Made by a program: the position numbers and the translations under genes. This document shows positions 14,059-21,717 of a stretch of DNA of 26,465 nucleotides, in pieces. A model generated the notes under the pieces. The model had not been told where the DNA came from. It made no database searches and worked only from the letters and a program-made list of their open reading frames with translations. This DNA comes from a virus: positions 1 through 26,465 of IMG/VR virus record IMGVR_UViG_3300042091_000951. The stretch is one strand, 5' to 3'. Within the stretch, counting starts at the first letter, position 1. Each line of letters begins with the position of its first letter.

Positions 14059-14525
14059 TCGAGTTTACCCATTATAATGTACTGCGCTATTCCGTCAGTT
14101 ATATTTGAAATGGTTTGGTCGCTGAATTCCATGAAAGGACGCATGACTCCGGGGTACTGAGCATAAGGAAGTGCTCCAAGATCCACTCCGACTGTCATTC
14201 CTTCATTGGTGACTAGCTTCAGAGATCCGGGACCGCGTCCTTGAGCAGCGGCAGCTAATCGACCGGTCGCAACCATCGTCGCGTTACCTGCACCTGGATA
14301 TGCTGCGAATTTCTTTTTTTTCTGCTTAAGATAAGCAGGCGTGAGAGATGCCCAGGTATCGCCTTCACTTGCATTCTCAGTCTGCCATCGGACAATCTGA
14401 GCTTGCTGATATTTAGGATATGCATAACGGTTTAAATAAGAAGAAATGGCTTTCCCGCGCGTCGCAATAGCTTTAATTGAAAGACTGATGCCATCTTTAG
14501 TCTTAGTTAACGACGCGGTTGCCAT
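14055..14525 (-). CDS. Head-tail connector protein, virion morphogenesis/gp10-like
   Basis: I start this at the ATG at 14523-14525 (MATASLTKTKDG...), giving 156 residues, because AAGGTG lies 6 bases upstream and the upstream gene stops 4 bases before. A longer frame of 206 residues would run back through that gene without a good signal. Residues about 48-90 hold the pattern W-x(n)-L-TP-AY-x-KQKKKKF ... ATGRLAAAAQGRG, which resembles phage virion morphogenesis/gp10 proteins (often tail completion or neck subunits with a W...TG.L core). The C-terminus has FMEFSDQTISNITDGI. It likely joins head and tail. Confidence 0.65.
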   Translation of the reverse strand: MATASLTKTKDGISLSIKAIATRGKAISSYLNRYAYPKYQQAQIVRWQTENASEGDTWASLTPAYLKQKKKKFAAYPGAGNATMVATGRLAAAAQGRGPGSLKLVTNEGMTVGVDLGALPYAQYPGVMRPFMEFSDQTISNITDGIAQYIIMGKLE

Positions 14526-14529
14526 GACG

Positions 14530-15207
14530 TCACCTTCTCGGTGTCGGATCTGTGACCCGACCCAAAGCAAAGCCAAATAAAGGCGCAAGCGGTTGGCCTT
14601 GACGTTTATAAAAATCATCTCGCATCGTTTCAGCTTTCTCCAAAAAGCCTTCCGACATTTCTTTGAATGCCTCAATTGATTTCATAATATCTTCGGTCGG
14701 AGCATCTTCAAGCTGAAAGACTTGAGAGGCGCGAGTAGAATATTTTGCAGCAGCTTTTTCATAAGCTTCTTGAGCTGCGAATCGAAGTGCAGCGGCATTC
14801 AATCCATCATCAAGATTAACATAGCTCGTTCCATACCCGAGCCACGAAGAAGCGTTTTGAAGAAACTGATCCAGTTCTGAATCATCAAACCATTTGTAGT
14901 AGTACGTTCCAGTCAATTTACTAGTATTCGATGGAAGAGACGGAGCTTGGAGCTGGAAAGTTCCAGACTCCAAATCATCTTGAATGATGTTACCCAGTGG
15001 GATCGCCGTCCCGTTCAAATAAAGACCTAGTGGGAATGTCGCTGTGGTAAAATTAGTCACTCGACGATATTCAAATGTTTTAAAAATCGTATTAATGCCA
15101 TCAACCACACCTAAGATCTTTTTCATCGAACAGATCTTATCGGTCGGTCCGTCAAACAAGATCGTTCGAAGTGCCAGAATTGCGGTAGATGAGTCAGGCC
15201 ACGCCAC
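14530..15207 (-). CDS. Head-tail connector/adaptor-like protein
   Basis: This 225-residue protein starts at a GTG (GTG GCG TGG) with GGAAG about 9 bases upstream, and overlaps the preceding gene by 14 bases. The middle carries a beta-rich unit (VTNFTTATFPLGLYLNGTAIP) and the rest is helical (GLNAAALRFAAQEAYEKAAAKYST). Position between the capsid-proximal small gene and the gp10-like protein fits a head completion or adaptor protein. I do not recognise a family. Confidence 0.55.
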   Translation of the reverse strand: MAWPDSSTAILALRTILFDGPTDKICSMKKILGVVDGINTIFKTFEYRRVTNFTTATFPLGLYLNGTAIPLGNIIQDDLESGTFQLQAPSLPSNTSKLTGTYYYKWFDDSELDQFLQNASSWLGYGTSYVNLDDGLNAAALRFAAQEAYEKAAAKYSTRASQVFQLEDAPTEDIMKSIEAFKEMSEGFLEKAETMRDDFYKRQGQPLAPLFGFALGRVTDPTPRR

Positions 15208-15610
15208 GATGATCTTCTTCCAATTGTTTCAATATATCTTCTAAAGTCATCTCAGGCGCGATGTATGCGTATCTGAGTTTCTCAAGCTTCATGGCAGCGG
15301 CTTTACGTTTACAATCAGCAATCTCTCGTTTAGAAACCGGTTCATCAATATAAAGCGGTCCATCAACGGCTTGTGGAAAGAACTTATCGACCGTTCGCAT
15401 TAAAGGTTCAACTGGGAAATGCAGATACCCATTTGGGAATCGAGTATTACGAACATAGACAACATCTTGAGCGACATCGCCTGCAAGTCCTAAATACTTT
15501 CTGCCGTCCATTGGTTCTTTATTGGGAAGATCTGCTTCGGGATTCAAACACGATCCTGCCGGTCCGATTTGTTTTGCTGCCACTCTTTCGTTCCTTTTAT
15601 ACCTTGCCAT
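15194..15610 (-). CDS. Small basic phage protein downstream of capsid
   Basis: This 138-residue protein is best started at the ATG at 15608-15610 (MARYKRNERVAAKQ), 6 bases after AAAGGTG. A frame starting at 15688 would add 26 residues that run through a strong hairpin and are unlikely to be translated. It is basic at the N-terminus and helical at the end (DILKQLEEDHRG), with a glycine- and proline-rich middle. It follows the major capsid gene and is probably a head or neck component. Family not recognised. Confidence 0.6.
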   Translation of the reverse strand: MARYKRNERVAAKQIGPAGSCLNPEADLPNKEPMDGRKYLGLAGDVAQDVVYVRNTRFPNGYLHFPVEPLMRTVDKFFPQAVDGPLYIDEPVSKREIADCKRKAAAMKLEKLRYAYIAPEMTLEDILKQLEEDHRGVA

Positions 15611-15628
15611 TCGTGCACCTTTTTTAGA

Positions 15629-15662
15629 GCGGGGCCACGGCTCTTCACTTTCGTGGCCCCGC
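15629..15662. other. Strong perfect hairpin between capsid and next gene
   Basis: GCGGGGCCACG at 15629-15639 pairs perfectly with CGTGGCCCCGC at 15652-15662 around a 12-base loop: an 11-bp stem with 9 G:C pairs, in the 90-base gap after the capsid gene. On the transcribed (minus) strand it is followed by CTCTAAAAAAGG rather than a U tract, so it is not a textbook terminator. It more likely protects the capsid message 3' end from exonucleases or partly attenuates. Its extreme GC stands out in this AT-leaning region. Confidence 0.65.
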
Positions 15663-15700
15663 CATTGGATGACTCTCGTGGAATTCATCCAAAGTTGATT

Positions 15701-16909
15701 TTAGACAGATCCATCAGAACCCTGGTAAGCGAAACGAGGATCAATGAAATCCGCATTTCCACGTACTGTCAGCTTCCAACGATAAATGTCTCGTTCGAAT
15801 CCTGCACCGGTTTCAGGATTTTCCTGAGTGATCTTTGCAGCTTCGCGCATTTGAACGATGAACCAAGGCTTGCTTGAATCCATGACATACCATGCCGAAG
15901 AGTTCGAGTTCGTCGAACCTGAATTATTGAACATGAAACGACTGATCACTGGATTTGCAATTCCCTGCAATACGTTGATTGCCAAAGATCCACCGACCTG
16001 ACCTGCAGATGCAGCGCCCGACGGATAGAAATTGGAATTCAACAAAGTTGCAAGCGTCCAGCGATAGAATGGACTCACTGCGATGCTATCAGGAGAGACC
16101 GCCATTTTAAGCCCTTGGAGATTCAATTGGTTTTCAAGAGCTGTGAATGCCGATTGCACGTTTCCCTGAGTCAGAGTTCCGAAAGAAGCGGGTTTCGTTG
16201 CGCCGCCGCCTTTTAAACTCGTGCTCCATGGATACACGCTTTCATAACTAGGTTTAGTTTCCGAAGACGGAACTGTCAATTTCGCGTAAGTTGCCCCAGT
16301 AGAAATCGAAGCCAATTTTCCGTAAGCGTACACTTCCCAGAGCTGCGCAGCGTAGTCGGCCATGTCGCCGACTTTCTGAGCAAACTGACCGGTTTGATCA
16401 TCATCAATCAATTCAAAAGACACCGGAAAAAGTTCACCAAACTTTTTATTACGAAGTTTGATGTCCAATCCGATGACCGATGCTTCTGCGTACTTCTCGC
16501 CTTCGCCGACTTCTTCTAAGAAGGTCAACGCATTGAGAGGAGCGTAAAGCTCGGTATCTCGACTTGAAGGGATTACGTGGGTCCATTGTTCGTACGTAGT
16601 CTTCACCGCTGGATAGAGGTTATTGACTGCAGTCTGAACACCGGCACGCAAGAGCTGGGGGTTCGCTGAAGCTGAATTCGATTCTCGCATCAGCTTCTTC
16701 TTGAATTTCGCCCAGCTAAAGTTTGAGTCGATTCCCATGGGCATCGCTTTCGCGTCGCGCATGTCAACCCCAAAACGGCCTTTAATGGATTCCCGAAACT
16801 CTTTCATTTCAGGATTATTCCAGACGGCCCTTTCTTTCATCTTTTGGTTGACCTCAACGCTATTGCGTCGAGACAACTGAGTTCTTCCATTTGTGGCTAC
16901 ATCACTCAT
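15701..16909 (-). CDS. Major capsid protein (Mu gpT-like/HK97 fold)
   Basis: This 402-residue protein is the likely major capsid protein. Residues about 95-200 match the gpT-like pattern: LLRAGVQTAVNNLYPAV, then an aromatic strand with DTELYAPL, EGEKYAEASV, and KKFGELFPVSFELI. That run is typical of Mu-like gpT/HK97-fold subunits. An N-terminal charged region of about 80 residues may be cleaved by the protease as a scaffold-like delta domain, but no cleavage site is evident. It is encoded after protease and decoration protein, and before the connector genes. GAAAG precedes the ATG. A strong hairpin follows its stop. Confidence 0.85.
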   Translation of the reverse strand: MSDVATNGRTQLSRRNSVEVNQKMKERAVWNNPEMKEFRESIKGRFGVDMRDAKAMPMGIDSNFSWAKFKKKLMRESNSASANPQLLRAGVQTAVNNLYPAVKTTYEQWTHVIPSSRDTELYAPLNALTFLEEVGEGEKYAEASVIGLDIKLRNKKFGELFPVSFELIDDDQTGQFAQKVGDMADYAAQLWEVYAYGKLASISTGATYAKLTVPSSETKPSYESVYPWSTSLKGGGATKPASFGTLTQGNVQSAFTALENQLNLQGLKMAVSPDSIAVSPFYRWTLATLLNSNFYPSGAASAGQVGGSLAINVLQGIANPVISRFMFNNSGSTNSNSSAWYVMDSSKPWFIVQMREAAKITQENPETGAGFERDIYRWKLTVRGNADFIDPRFAYQGSDGSV

Positions 16910-16927
16910 ATTTCTTTCATCCCTTCC

Positions 16928-17473
16928 TTAGAAAATGACCTGAGCACCGGTTCCAAACGGATATCTTGCTCCGATTAGAATATCTCCTGTTTGACCTGCA
17001 ACCGCCGAAGTAACGGGAACAAGACCTACAAAGATACCGACATAATTGTGGTCGCCTGGATCTGTCACGGTGACCGTTTGGGTATTGTCGCCATTCGAAA
17101 GATAGACTTTCGCTCCGATCGTAAAAGAATCGCCCACATGCAGGAGCAATCGAGCAGTGACCCCATATTTCGGTCCAACGAATCCCGGACCTTTCTGAGA
17201 TGCATCCACTGGAGTTAGACCCTGATAAGGACTATTTAATTGACCATTAGTCACGGCATTATCCGCAACGCCCACAAAGGTCACGCCATCACCCGTCGCA
17301 CTGACTGGACGAAGAGTTAAAGCTCCTGTATCAAAGCACATAAGATCGCCTTGATTCCAAGTCGCAGCGGTTGAGCCCACAACTACGGCAGCACGACCGT
17401 CTTCAAAAAGAGATTCTCCTGGCCCACCTCGAACAATGAGGTCATTATTGCCAGATGAAGCTGAAATAGACAT
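16928..17473 (-). CDS. Capsid decoration-like protein
   Basis: This 181-residue beta-rich protein with glycine, threonine and valine lies between the protease/scaffold and the capsid gene, the usual position for a head decoration protein (lambda gpD or DUF2190-like). The stretch LRPVSATGDGVTFVGVADNAV and the ends LLLHVGDSFTIGAKVYLSNGDN and VGIFVGLVPV are typical of small beta-tulip or OB-like decoration proteins that bind capsid threefolds. AAGGAAGG precedes the ATG. The name is by position and composition. Confidence 0.7.
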   Translation of the reverse strand: MSISASSGNNDLIVRGGPGESLFEDGRAAVVVGSTAATWNQGDLMCFDTGALTLRPVSATGDGVTFVGVADNAVTNGQLNSPYQGLTPVDASQKGPGFVGPKYGVTARLLLHVGDSFTIGAKVYLSNGDNTQTVTVTDPGDHNYVGIFVGLVPVTSAVAGQTGDILIGARYPFGTGAQVIF

Positions 17474-17500
17474 ATTTCAATTTCCTTCCTTGTTTAGAAA

Positions 17501-18313
17501 TTAATCGCCATCAATACAATCACCAAAACCGCGGCTTACCCCGGATTCTAGCATTGCACCGTTTGGCTCAACACCAAGTACGAAACCTTCACCTTCAGAC
17601 TCACTTCCAAGTGTGTAGGCTTCTTTAAATCGTCGTAATTCACGTTCCAGTTGTTGGACCGTGCGAATGGCAGGCAAACAACTTTCACGAAATTTTTTAG
17701 TCGCCTTCATTGGGAGACCGGACTCACGAAGCACTTTGTCCGTGTGCTTTTCGAGCTGAAGTCTTTCCAATTCGCTTTCTAATTTTGCCATCTTGGCAAC
17801 AAGTGCGGTCACGCCATTTCCCCTTCCAGCCGACTGTTTGTGGCTTTGTTGGATTTGATCTTGTGGTTTCATTCCGTTCTTCGATCCCGCAGGCGGTACG
17901 GTTGGAGATCCGTGGACCCCGAGTGCCGTCTTATCGCCATCAGCATCAGACTCAGCTTCGCCTTCAGCTTCTACTTCGCCACCTTCAGCTTGATGCATGG
18001 CAGCTTGTTTCTGTTTGGCTTGCATGTGCTTGGACATTTTCATGGCATGTCCAGCAGTATCTTCGGCTTCTTTGCCTTCGAGACCCATTTCAAGCGCGTT
18101 TTGATAAGCTTCAGCCATCATCTGCTTGTCTTCATCACTGAAACCATCACCAAGATACTTTGAAAGCATATTGCTAATCAAAGCCACGTCTTGAGCAGCA
18201 TCAGGATGCGATCCAGTTTGTCCATCTGCAGATCCATCAGCAGAAGCTGCACCTGCGTTACCGATTCCATCTTCTGCTTCACCTTCAGCCTGTTTGTGCT
18301 GTTTCATTTTCAT
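17501..18313 (-). CDS. Nested scaffold protein from internal start
   Basis: An in-frame ATG at codon 356 of the protease gene is preceded by AAGGAGG with a 4-base spacer, among the best ribosome binding sites in the window, although it lies inside a coding region. The product would be 270 residues: acidic and alanine-rich, then residues about 165-240 forming a coiled coil (MAKLESELERLQLEKH and onward). No other reason for a full Shine-Dalgarno at that place is apparent. By analogy with Nu3 within lambda C and Z within Mu I, it would be the free scaffold that guides capsid assembly and is later degraded. Confidence 0.65.
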   Translation of the reverse strand: MKMKQHKQAEGEAEDGIGNAGAASADGSADGQTGSHPDAAQDVALISNMLSKYLGDGFSDEDKQMMAEAYQNALEMGLEGKEAEDTAGHAMKMSKHMQAKQKQAAMHQAEGGEVEAEGEAESDADGDKTALGVHGSPTVPPAGSKNGMKPQDQIQQSHKQSAGRGNGVTALVAKMAKLESELERLQLEKHTDKVLRESGLPMKATKKFRESCLPAIRTVQQLERELRRFKEAYTLGSESEGEGFVLGVEPNGAMLESGVSRGFGDCIDGD

Positions 18314-19378
18314 TTTGCCTCCTTCGAGGATTTGGTTAACTTTTCCGCCCGCTCCTGCCGTCGTTACGAGGTCACATGAGAATGCGGACTTCATTTCTCG
18401 AACAGGGCGGATCACATCGACCCCTTCCTGTGTGGCCTCCAAAAGTTTCGATTTGCACGAATCAGGAATGCTTTCCATTTCCAAGAACTGCTGGATCGGT
18501 ACTGTATCAAAATCACCGCCCGCGTTAATGGAGAGACCCACGAGATCTTCACCGGGATGTTTAGTTGAATAATTGAGAGACTCAATCATCTGAGTCCGAA
18601 AAAGATTGAGAGATGGATCGGCAAGGAAAACTAAGTCTGCTGTGAGTCCGAGATTGTCTTGTCCTTGAATGGGTTCCGCACGGACCTCTTCGAAATATCC
18701 GCCGAGATCTCTGACGGATCTTTCGGGGCGAATGACTTCTTCTTCTTCTGATGGATGATCAATGTAAAATTGTGCGCCTTCAAAAAGTGGAACGGCGGAT
18801 TCAATCGCTGACGCCGTGTAATAATAAGCGTCATGGAGATTGCCCATGCCTTCTTGTAAAAGAGTTACGCGGAATCTGCGACCGACTTGCCCGTCCACGG
18901 CCGTTGAAGCTTCTTTGATTCGACCGATGAAATTAAATTTGCCTCGGCTTTGTTTTACCGTGCTCTTTGCGAGCTTCTGTTTGACTTTGTCATTGTAATC
19001 TGAAATGGCTTTGTCGACCGTCGATCCACTGCCCTTAGGTCCACTTCCAGGTCCGCCTTGTTTGGCCTGCTTCGATGGACCGAGTTGAGCCGTGCAAACC
19101 GCATAGGCATTATCTGCTGAACCCTTTTTCATGACATCAGCAACGCAATCGTCCCATTTCTTTGTATGAGTCCCGGCACCCGGCTCTTGGCATTGCATCC
19201 CAGGTAACACTAGCCTTGATTGTTGGGCTACCCCTGCACGAGTCACTTGTGGTGCAACGCTTGCTCCAGCGGTCTCTTTTTTCTCAGCCGCACGTCGTAA
19301 AGCAATCCTAGGATCTTTTGCGCCTGGCTGAAGATAAAGACTAGGAACGATTCCTGCTCCATGCTGTTTCACGCCCAT
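17501..19378 (-). CDS. Prohead protease fused to scaffold region
   Basis: This 625-residue protein combines a head maturation protease with a C-terminal scaffold. Residues about 61-120 carry a motif common in phage head proteins (KWDDCVADVMKKG...AYAVCTAQLG, then GGPGSGPKGSG). Residues about 147-345 are the protease, with a conserved-looking YIDHPSEEE histidine at about 208 and VGLSINAGG with serine at about 283, consistent with a His/Ser catalytic centre. Residues 356 on are acidic, rich in Ala, Glu and Gly, ending in a coiled coil, as in scaffolds. An internal start makes the scaffold separately (17501-18313). The arrangement mirrors Mu I/Z and lambda C/Nu3. Confidence 0.8.
   Translation of the reverse strand: MGVKQHGAGIVPSLYLQPGAKDPRIALRRAAEKKETAGASVAPQVTRAGVAQQSRLVLPGMQCQEPGAGTHTKKWDDCVADVMKKGSADNAYAVCTAQLGPSKQAKQGGPGSGPKGSGSTVDKAISDYNDKVKQKLAKSTVKQSRGKFNFIGRIKEASTAVDGQVGRRFRVTLLQEGMGNLHDAYYYTASAIESAVPLFEGAQFYIDHPSEEEEVIRPERSVRDLGGYFEEVRAEPIQGQDNLGLTADLVFLADPSLNLFRTQMIESLNYSTKHPGEDLVGLSINAGGDFDTVPIQQFLEMESIPDSCKSKLLEATQEGVDVIRPVREMKSAFSCDLVTTAGAGGKVNQILEGGKMKMKQHKQAEGEAEDGIGNAGAASADGSADGQTGSHPDAAQDVALISNMLSKYLGDGFSDEDKQMMAEAYQNALEMGLEGKEAEDTAGHAMKMSKHMQAKQKQAAMHQAEGGEVEAEGEAESDADGDKTALGVHGSPTVPPAGSKNGMKPQDQIQQSHKQSAGRGNGVTALVAKMAKLESELERLQLEKHTDKVLRESGLPMKATKKFRESCLPAIRTVQQLERELRRFKEAYTLGSESEGEGFVLGVEPNGAMLESGVSRGFGDCIDGD
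18318..18324 (-). promoter_or_regulatory. Internal Shine-Dalgarno for nested scaffold
   Basis: AAGGAGG on the minus strand, four bases before an in-frame ATG (18311-18313); a second ATG follows at 18305-18307 in the same frame. It encodes EGG within the protease gene. Confidence 0.7.
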
Positions 19379-19752
19379 CTTTTCCGCCTTTCGACAGATC
19401 GTTTTGAACGGAAAGTCACTTCGTTATAAAAACTGCCCCGATGATTGTTTCTGAGCTGAGGATCAACGACGAAGTCGCGATGCAGACTCAAGCCCATATC
19501 TTGTGCAATTCTTTCAGCTTGTTCCAAAGACTCGAGCCGATAGCGCGACCCCACGTCTTGGATGTAGTATGATTGAGTGCAACCTAACATCGGGTCGCCC
19601 TTGTCAATCGCTGTAACCTCATCATCTTCACGGCCGAACATTTGGTCGCGTTTATTGTAATAAGGTCGGTCGACTTCTTCAAACGTTGGCACTCCATACT
19701 TTCCCGCATTCTGTGCAAAGTCTTGCAATGTGTCTGGAATCATGAAGCTCAT
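19369..19752 (-). CDS. Hypothetical protein between portal and protease
   Basis: This 127-residue protein starts 3 bases after the portal stop and overlaps the protease start by 10 bases, so it belongs to the same head transcript. It is polar, with no membrane segment, and ends in a basic RSKRSVERRKRW tail. I recognise no domain. By position it may be a minor head component or a small assembly factor. A GTGGAG precedes the ATG at a slightly long distance. Confidence 0.55.
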   Translation of the reverse strand: MSFMIPDTLQDFAQNAGKYGVPTFEEVDRPYYNKRDQMFGREDDEVTAIDKGDPMLGCTQSYYIQDVGSRYRLESLEQAERIAQDMGLSLHRDFVVDPQLRNNHRGSFYNEVTFRSKRSVERRKRWA

Positions 19753-19755
19753 AGT

Positions 19756-21600
19756 TTAACTTGCTCCACTTCTGTATTGAGAGGCGACTGCTGTTTTGTC
19801 GGACTTCGTAACCGCCGACGAACTCCCACTATCTGGAGAAGGAGACATAGGACTGGCAGGAGGTTTCGCAGCAGCGGTCGGTGCAGTAAGAGGAGAGATC
19901 AGAACCGGTGAAATCGGTTGTTGGCTTTCCTGATCAATCAAATCCTTTTCGGTTGAGTAATCATACTCATCGATTCCGCCGACTTCCTTCGCCGCAAGAG
20001 GCGCTGCCGTTTGACGAGAGATATATCCGCAATCTTCAGTGAACTTGATATCCTTAAGCTTGGCAGACGAATCTTGACTAATAATCTCAGGAAAGCTGAT
20101 CTTGCACTTCGCACCGGGTACACCCCAGCCGCCGTTATGGAACTTGTCCCAAAGTGCCTGAAGGATTCGACCGATCTCAAGCTGACGTCGCTCGAACTTC
20201 TTAGCAACCGGTTCAGTCCCAACAATAGCAGATGCCTTCGTCTGACCCGCTGATTTCTCAAGCCCGAAGTAAGAAGTCGGGATCTGACTGCCAGCGGCTA
20301 CCATAGAAACGCCCCAGCTCAATGTCTCATCATCGCCATTGCTACGACCTTGATTTGAAAGATATTGACGTGTAATGGCTTTCGTATGAATAAATCGAGA
20401 TCCGGCTGGCTCAAATTCACCTAGGCCTTCTAAAGACGCGGTCAAATTATCGACATCAGTCTGCGATCCTTCAACAGTGATATCCTCAGTCCATGCAGAT
20501 TGTTTTTTAAGCGCAATCAGTTTGTAATTGATGCAATCCCGAATCCATTTGAGGTATCCTAAGACCGGGAATAGATCCGAGCGCCCGCGCTTCTCATTGG
20601 AGACACAGTTGTATTTGAAGTGCATGACGTCACTGGCCGGCAATTGCTGCATGACAAACTTAGAAGTCGGCACCGCTTTGCCGGCCGAGGTCCCTGTGTA
20701 GATTTGGTACTGGGTTGGAAAGACAAGCTGGTAATACAAGACTCTTTTAATATCTTCCGGGAATGTGACAATCTCCCAGACGGTTGAGGGATCTAAGAGC
20801 CGAATCCGGGGAATCAAGCCCTTGGCGGGTTCTTGACCCGGCAGATCCTGATAACCAATAAAAACTTCGTTGTCAGGCAACCACCAGATGAGATTCTCGC
20901 CGTAGATCGATCCCTCGCGGCAGATATCTTCCATCATCTCTTCGAGGCTATTCACCTTTACGAAGGCTTTCCATAGGGCTAGGGCTCGTGGATCTTCACA
21001 ATCAATGCGATAACCGCGGCCAAGCACGAAATCTCTAGTAATGTGTACCACGGCACGAGCAAGAGGATGGTGATGGTACTCATGAAAACAATAAGCATGC
21101 GCACGTAAATAGTCATAGAGATACGGTTGCTTGTTGAATGGCCCCCCGAGAAGAGGCACGAAATCATCGCCGACTAATCCGGCATTACTCCCTGGAATCG
21201 ATCCGGCGAATCCGTCTGATGCGAATGCGTCGCCTTCTTTGATATTGGCTTCACGAAACTTTCTGATGCGACTATTGGACTTCCAGGCTTCTTGGATCGC
21301 ATTCTTATTTCTGAGTTTCTTGTAGCGATAGACGCCGTCCGAGTTCGCCTCTAGGAAGATCCCTTCGGCTTCTATGTCCTTATTTTGCTCAAGGCATTCC
21401 ATGAGCTCTGCCATGGTGTGAACGGATCGAAACTTGGACGGATCGCCCGGTTTAAAGCTGTCATCGTAAAGGTAATCGTCTTCTTTGAAGGTCGCCTCAC
21501 TGGCGATCATTCTGAGCGCTAGCTTGCGTTCATCGAGACCCTGTTCGATTGGAGTAGGGACAACCGGCTTAGTTTTAGCCATTGATTGTGAGTAATCCAC
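19756..21600 (-). CDS. Portal protein
   Basis: This 614-residue protein is the portal: the dodecameric head vertex for DNA entry and tail attachment. Evidence: the conserved region SMVAAGSQIPTSYFGLEK (about residues 435-455) with AGQTKASAIVGTEPVAKKFERR, the crown-to-stem layout, the helix-rich C-terminus with a proline- and alanine-rich disordered tail, and a length within the usual 450-650 range. The first in-frame codon is GTG at 21598-21600, with an ATG six codons later (21580-21582); neither has a strong Shine-Dalgarno. A promoter lies immediately upstream, so a short leader is expected. It starts the main head transcript. Confidence 0.85.
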   Translation of the reverse strand: MDYSQSMAKTKPVVPTPIEQGLDERKLALRMIASEATFKEDDYLYDDSFKPGDPSKFRSVHTMAELMECLEQNKDIEAEGIFLEANSDGVYRYKKLRNKNAIQEAWKSNSRIRKFREANIKEGDAFASDGFAGSIPGSNAGLVGDDFVPLLGGPFNKQPYLYDYLRAHAYCFHEYHHHPLARAVVHITRDFVLGRGYRIDCEDPRALALWKAFVKVNSLEEMMEDICREGSIYGENLIWWLPDNEVFIGYQDLPGQEPAKGLIPRIRLLDPSTVWEIVTFPEDIKRVLYYQLVFPTQYQIYTGTSAGKAVPTSKFVMQQLPASDVMHFKYNCVSNEKRGRSDLFPVLGYLKWIRDCINYKLIALKKQSAWTEDITVEGSQTDVDNLTASLEGLGEFEPAGSRFIHTKAITRQYLSNQGRSNGDDETLSWGVSMVAAGSQIPTSYFGLEKSAGQTKASAIVGTEPVAKKFERRQLEIGRILQALWDKFHNGGWGVPGAKCKISFPEIISQDSSAKLKDIKFTEDCGYISRQTAAPLAAKEVGGIDEYDYSTEKDLIDQESQQPISPVLISPLTAPTAAAKPPASPMSPSPDSGSSSAVTKSDKTAVASQYRSGAS

Positions 21601-21630
21601 AACTCAGTTCAGAAATCATCATCTATTTTG

Positions 21631-21659
21631 ATAATAGTGTGGATTTTTTAACAGTGCAA
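21631..21659 (-). promoter_or_regulatory. Sigma70-like promoter for head operon
   Basis: On the minus strand TTGCAC (21654-21659) and TATTAT (21631-21636) are separated by exactly 17 bases, matching 5 of 6 and 5 of 6 bases or close to it. A start near 21624 would leave about 23 bases before the portal GTG. It lies in the gap after the glycosyltransferase gene and suggests that the portal and all genes to its left are transcribed separately from the MuF/glycosyltransferase pair. Confidence 0.6.
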
Positions 21660-21673
21660 AGATATTTTCTCAC

Positions 21674-21717
21674 GAGGGCTTGAGCGGTTTAAACGTGCGT
21701 TTTTCCTCTCAAGCCTC
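21674..21717. other. Nested inverted repeat at glycosyltransferase stop
   Basis: GGCTTGAG (21677-21684) pairs with CTCAAGCC (21708-21715), and GAG/CTC further out pair with one bulge. An inner AAACG/CGTTT (21691-21702) can form within the loop. The stem covers the glycosyltransferase stop codon and lies just upstream of the head promoter. No U tract follows on the minus strand, so intrinsic termination is doubtful; an RNA stability element or regulator site is equally possible. Confidence 0.45.

Noticed and set aside
14526-14675. N-terminal extension of 50 residues on the gp10-like protein
   Set aside because: It overlaps the whole end of the upstream gene, is strongly basic and aromatic in an unlikely way, and the internal ATG has AAGGTG at the right spacing.
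15611-15688. 26-residue extension upstream of the gene at 15194-15610
   Set aside because: It runs through the strong capsid hairpin and lacks a ribosome site, while the later ATG has AAAGGTG.
21575-21622. 15-codon leader ORF (MMISELSCGLLTING) overlapping the portal start
   Set aside because: It would start 2 bases from the predicted transcription start with no ribosome site, and has no regulatory residues or hairpin; likely chance.
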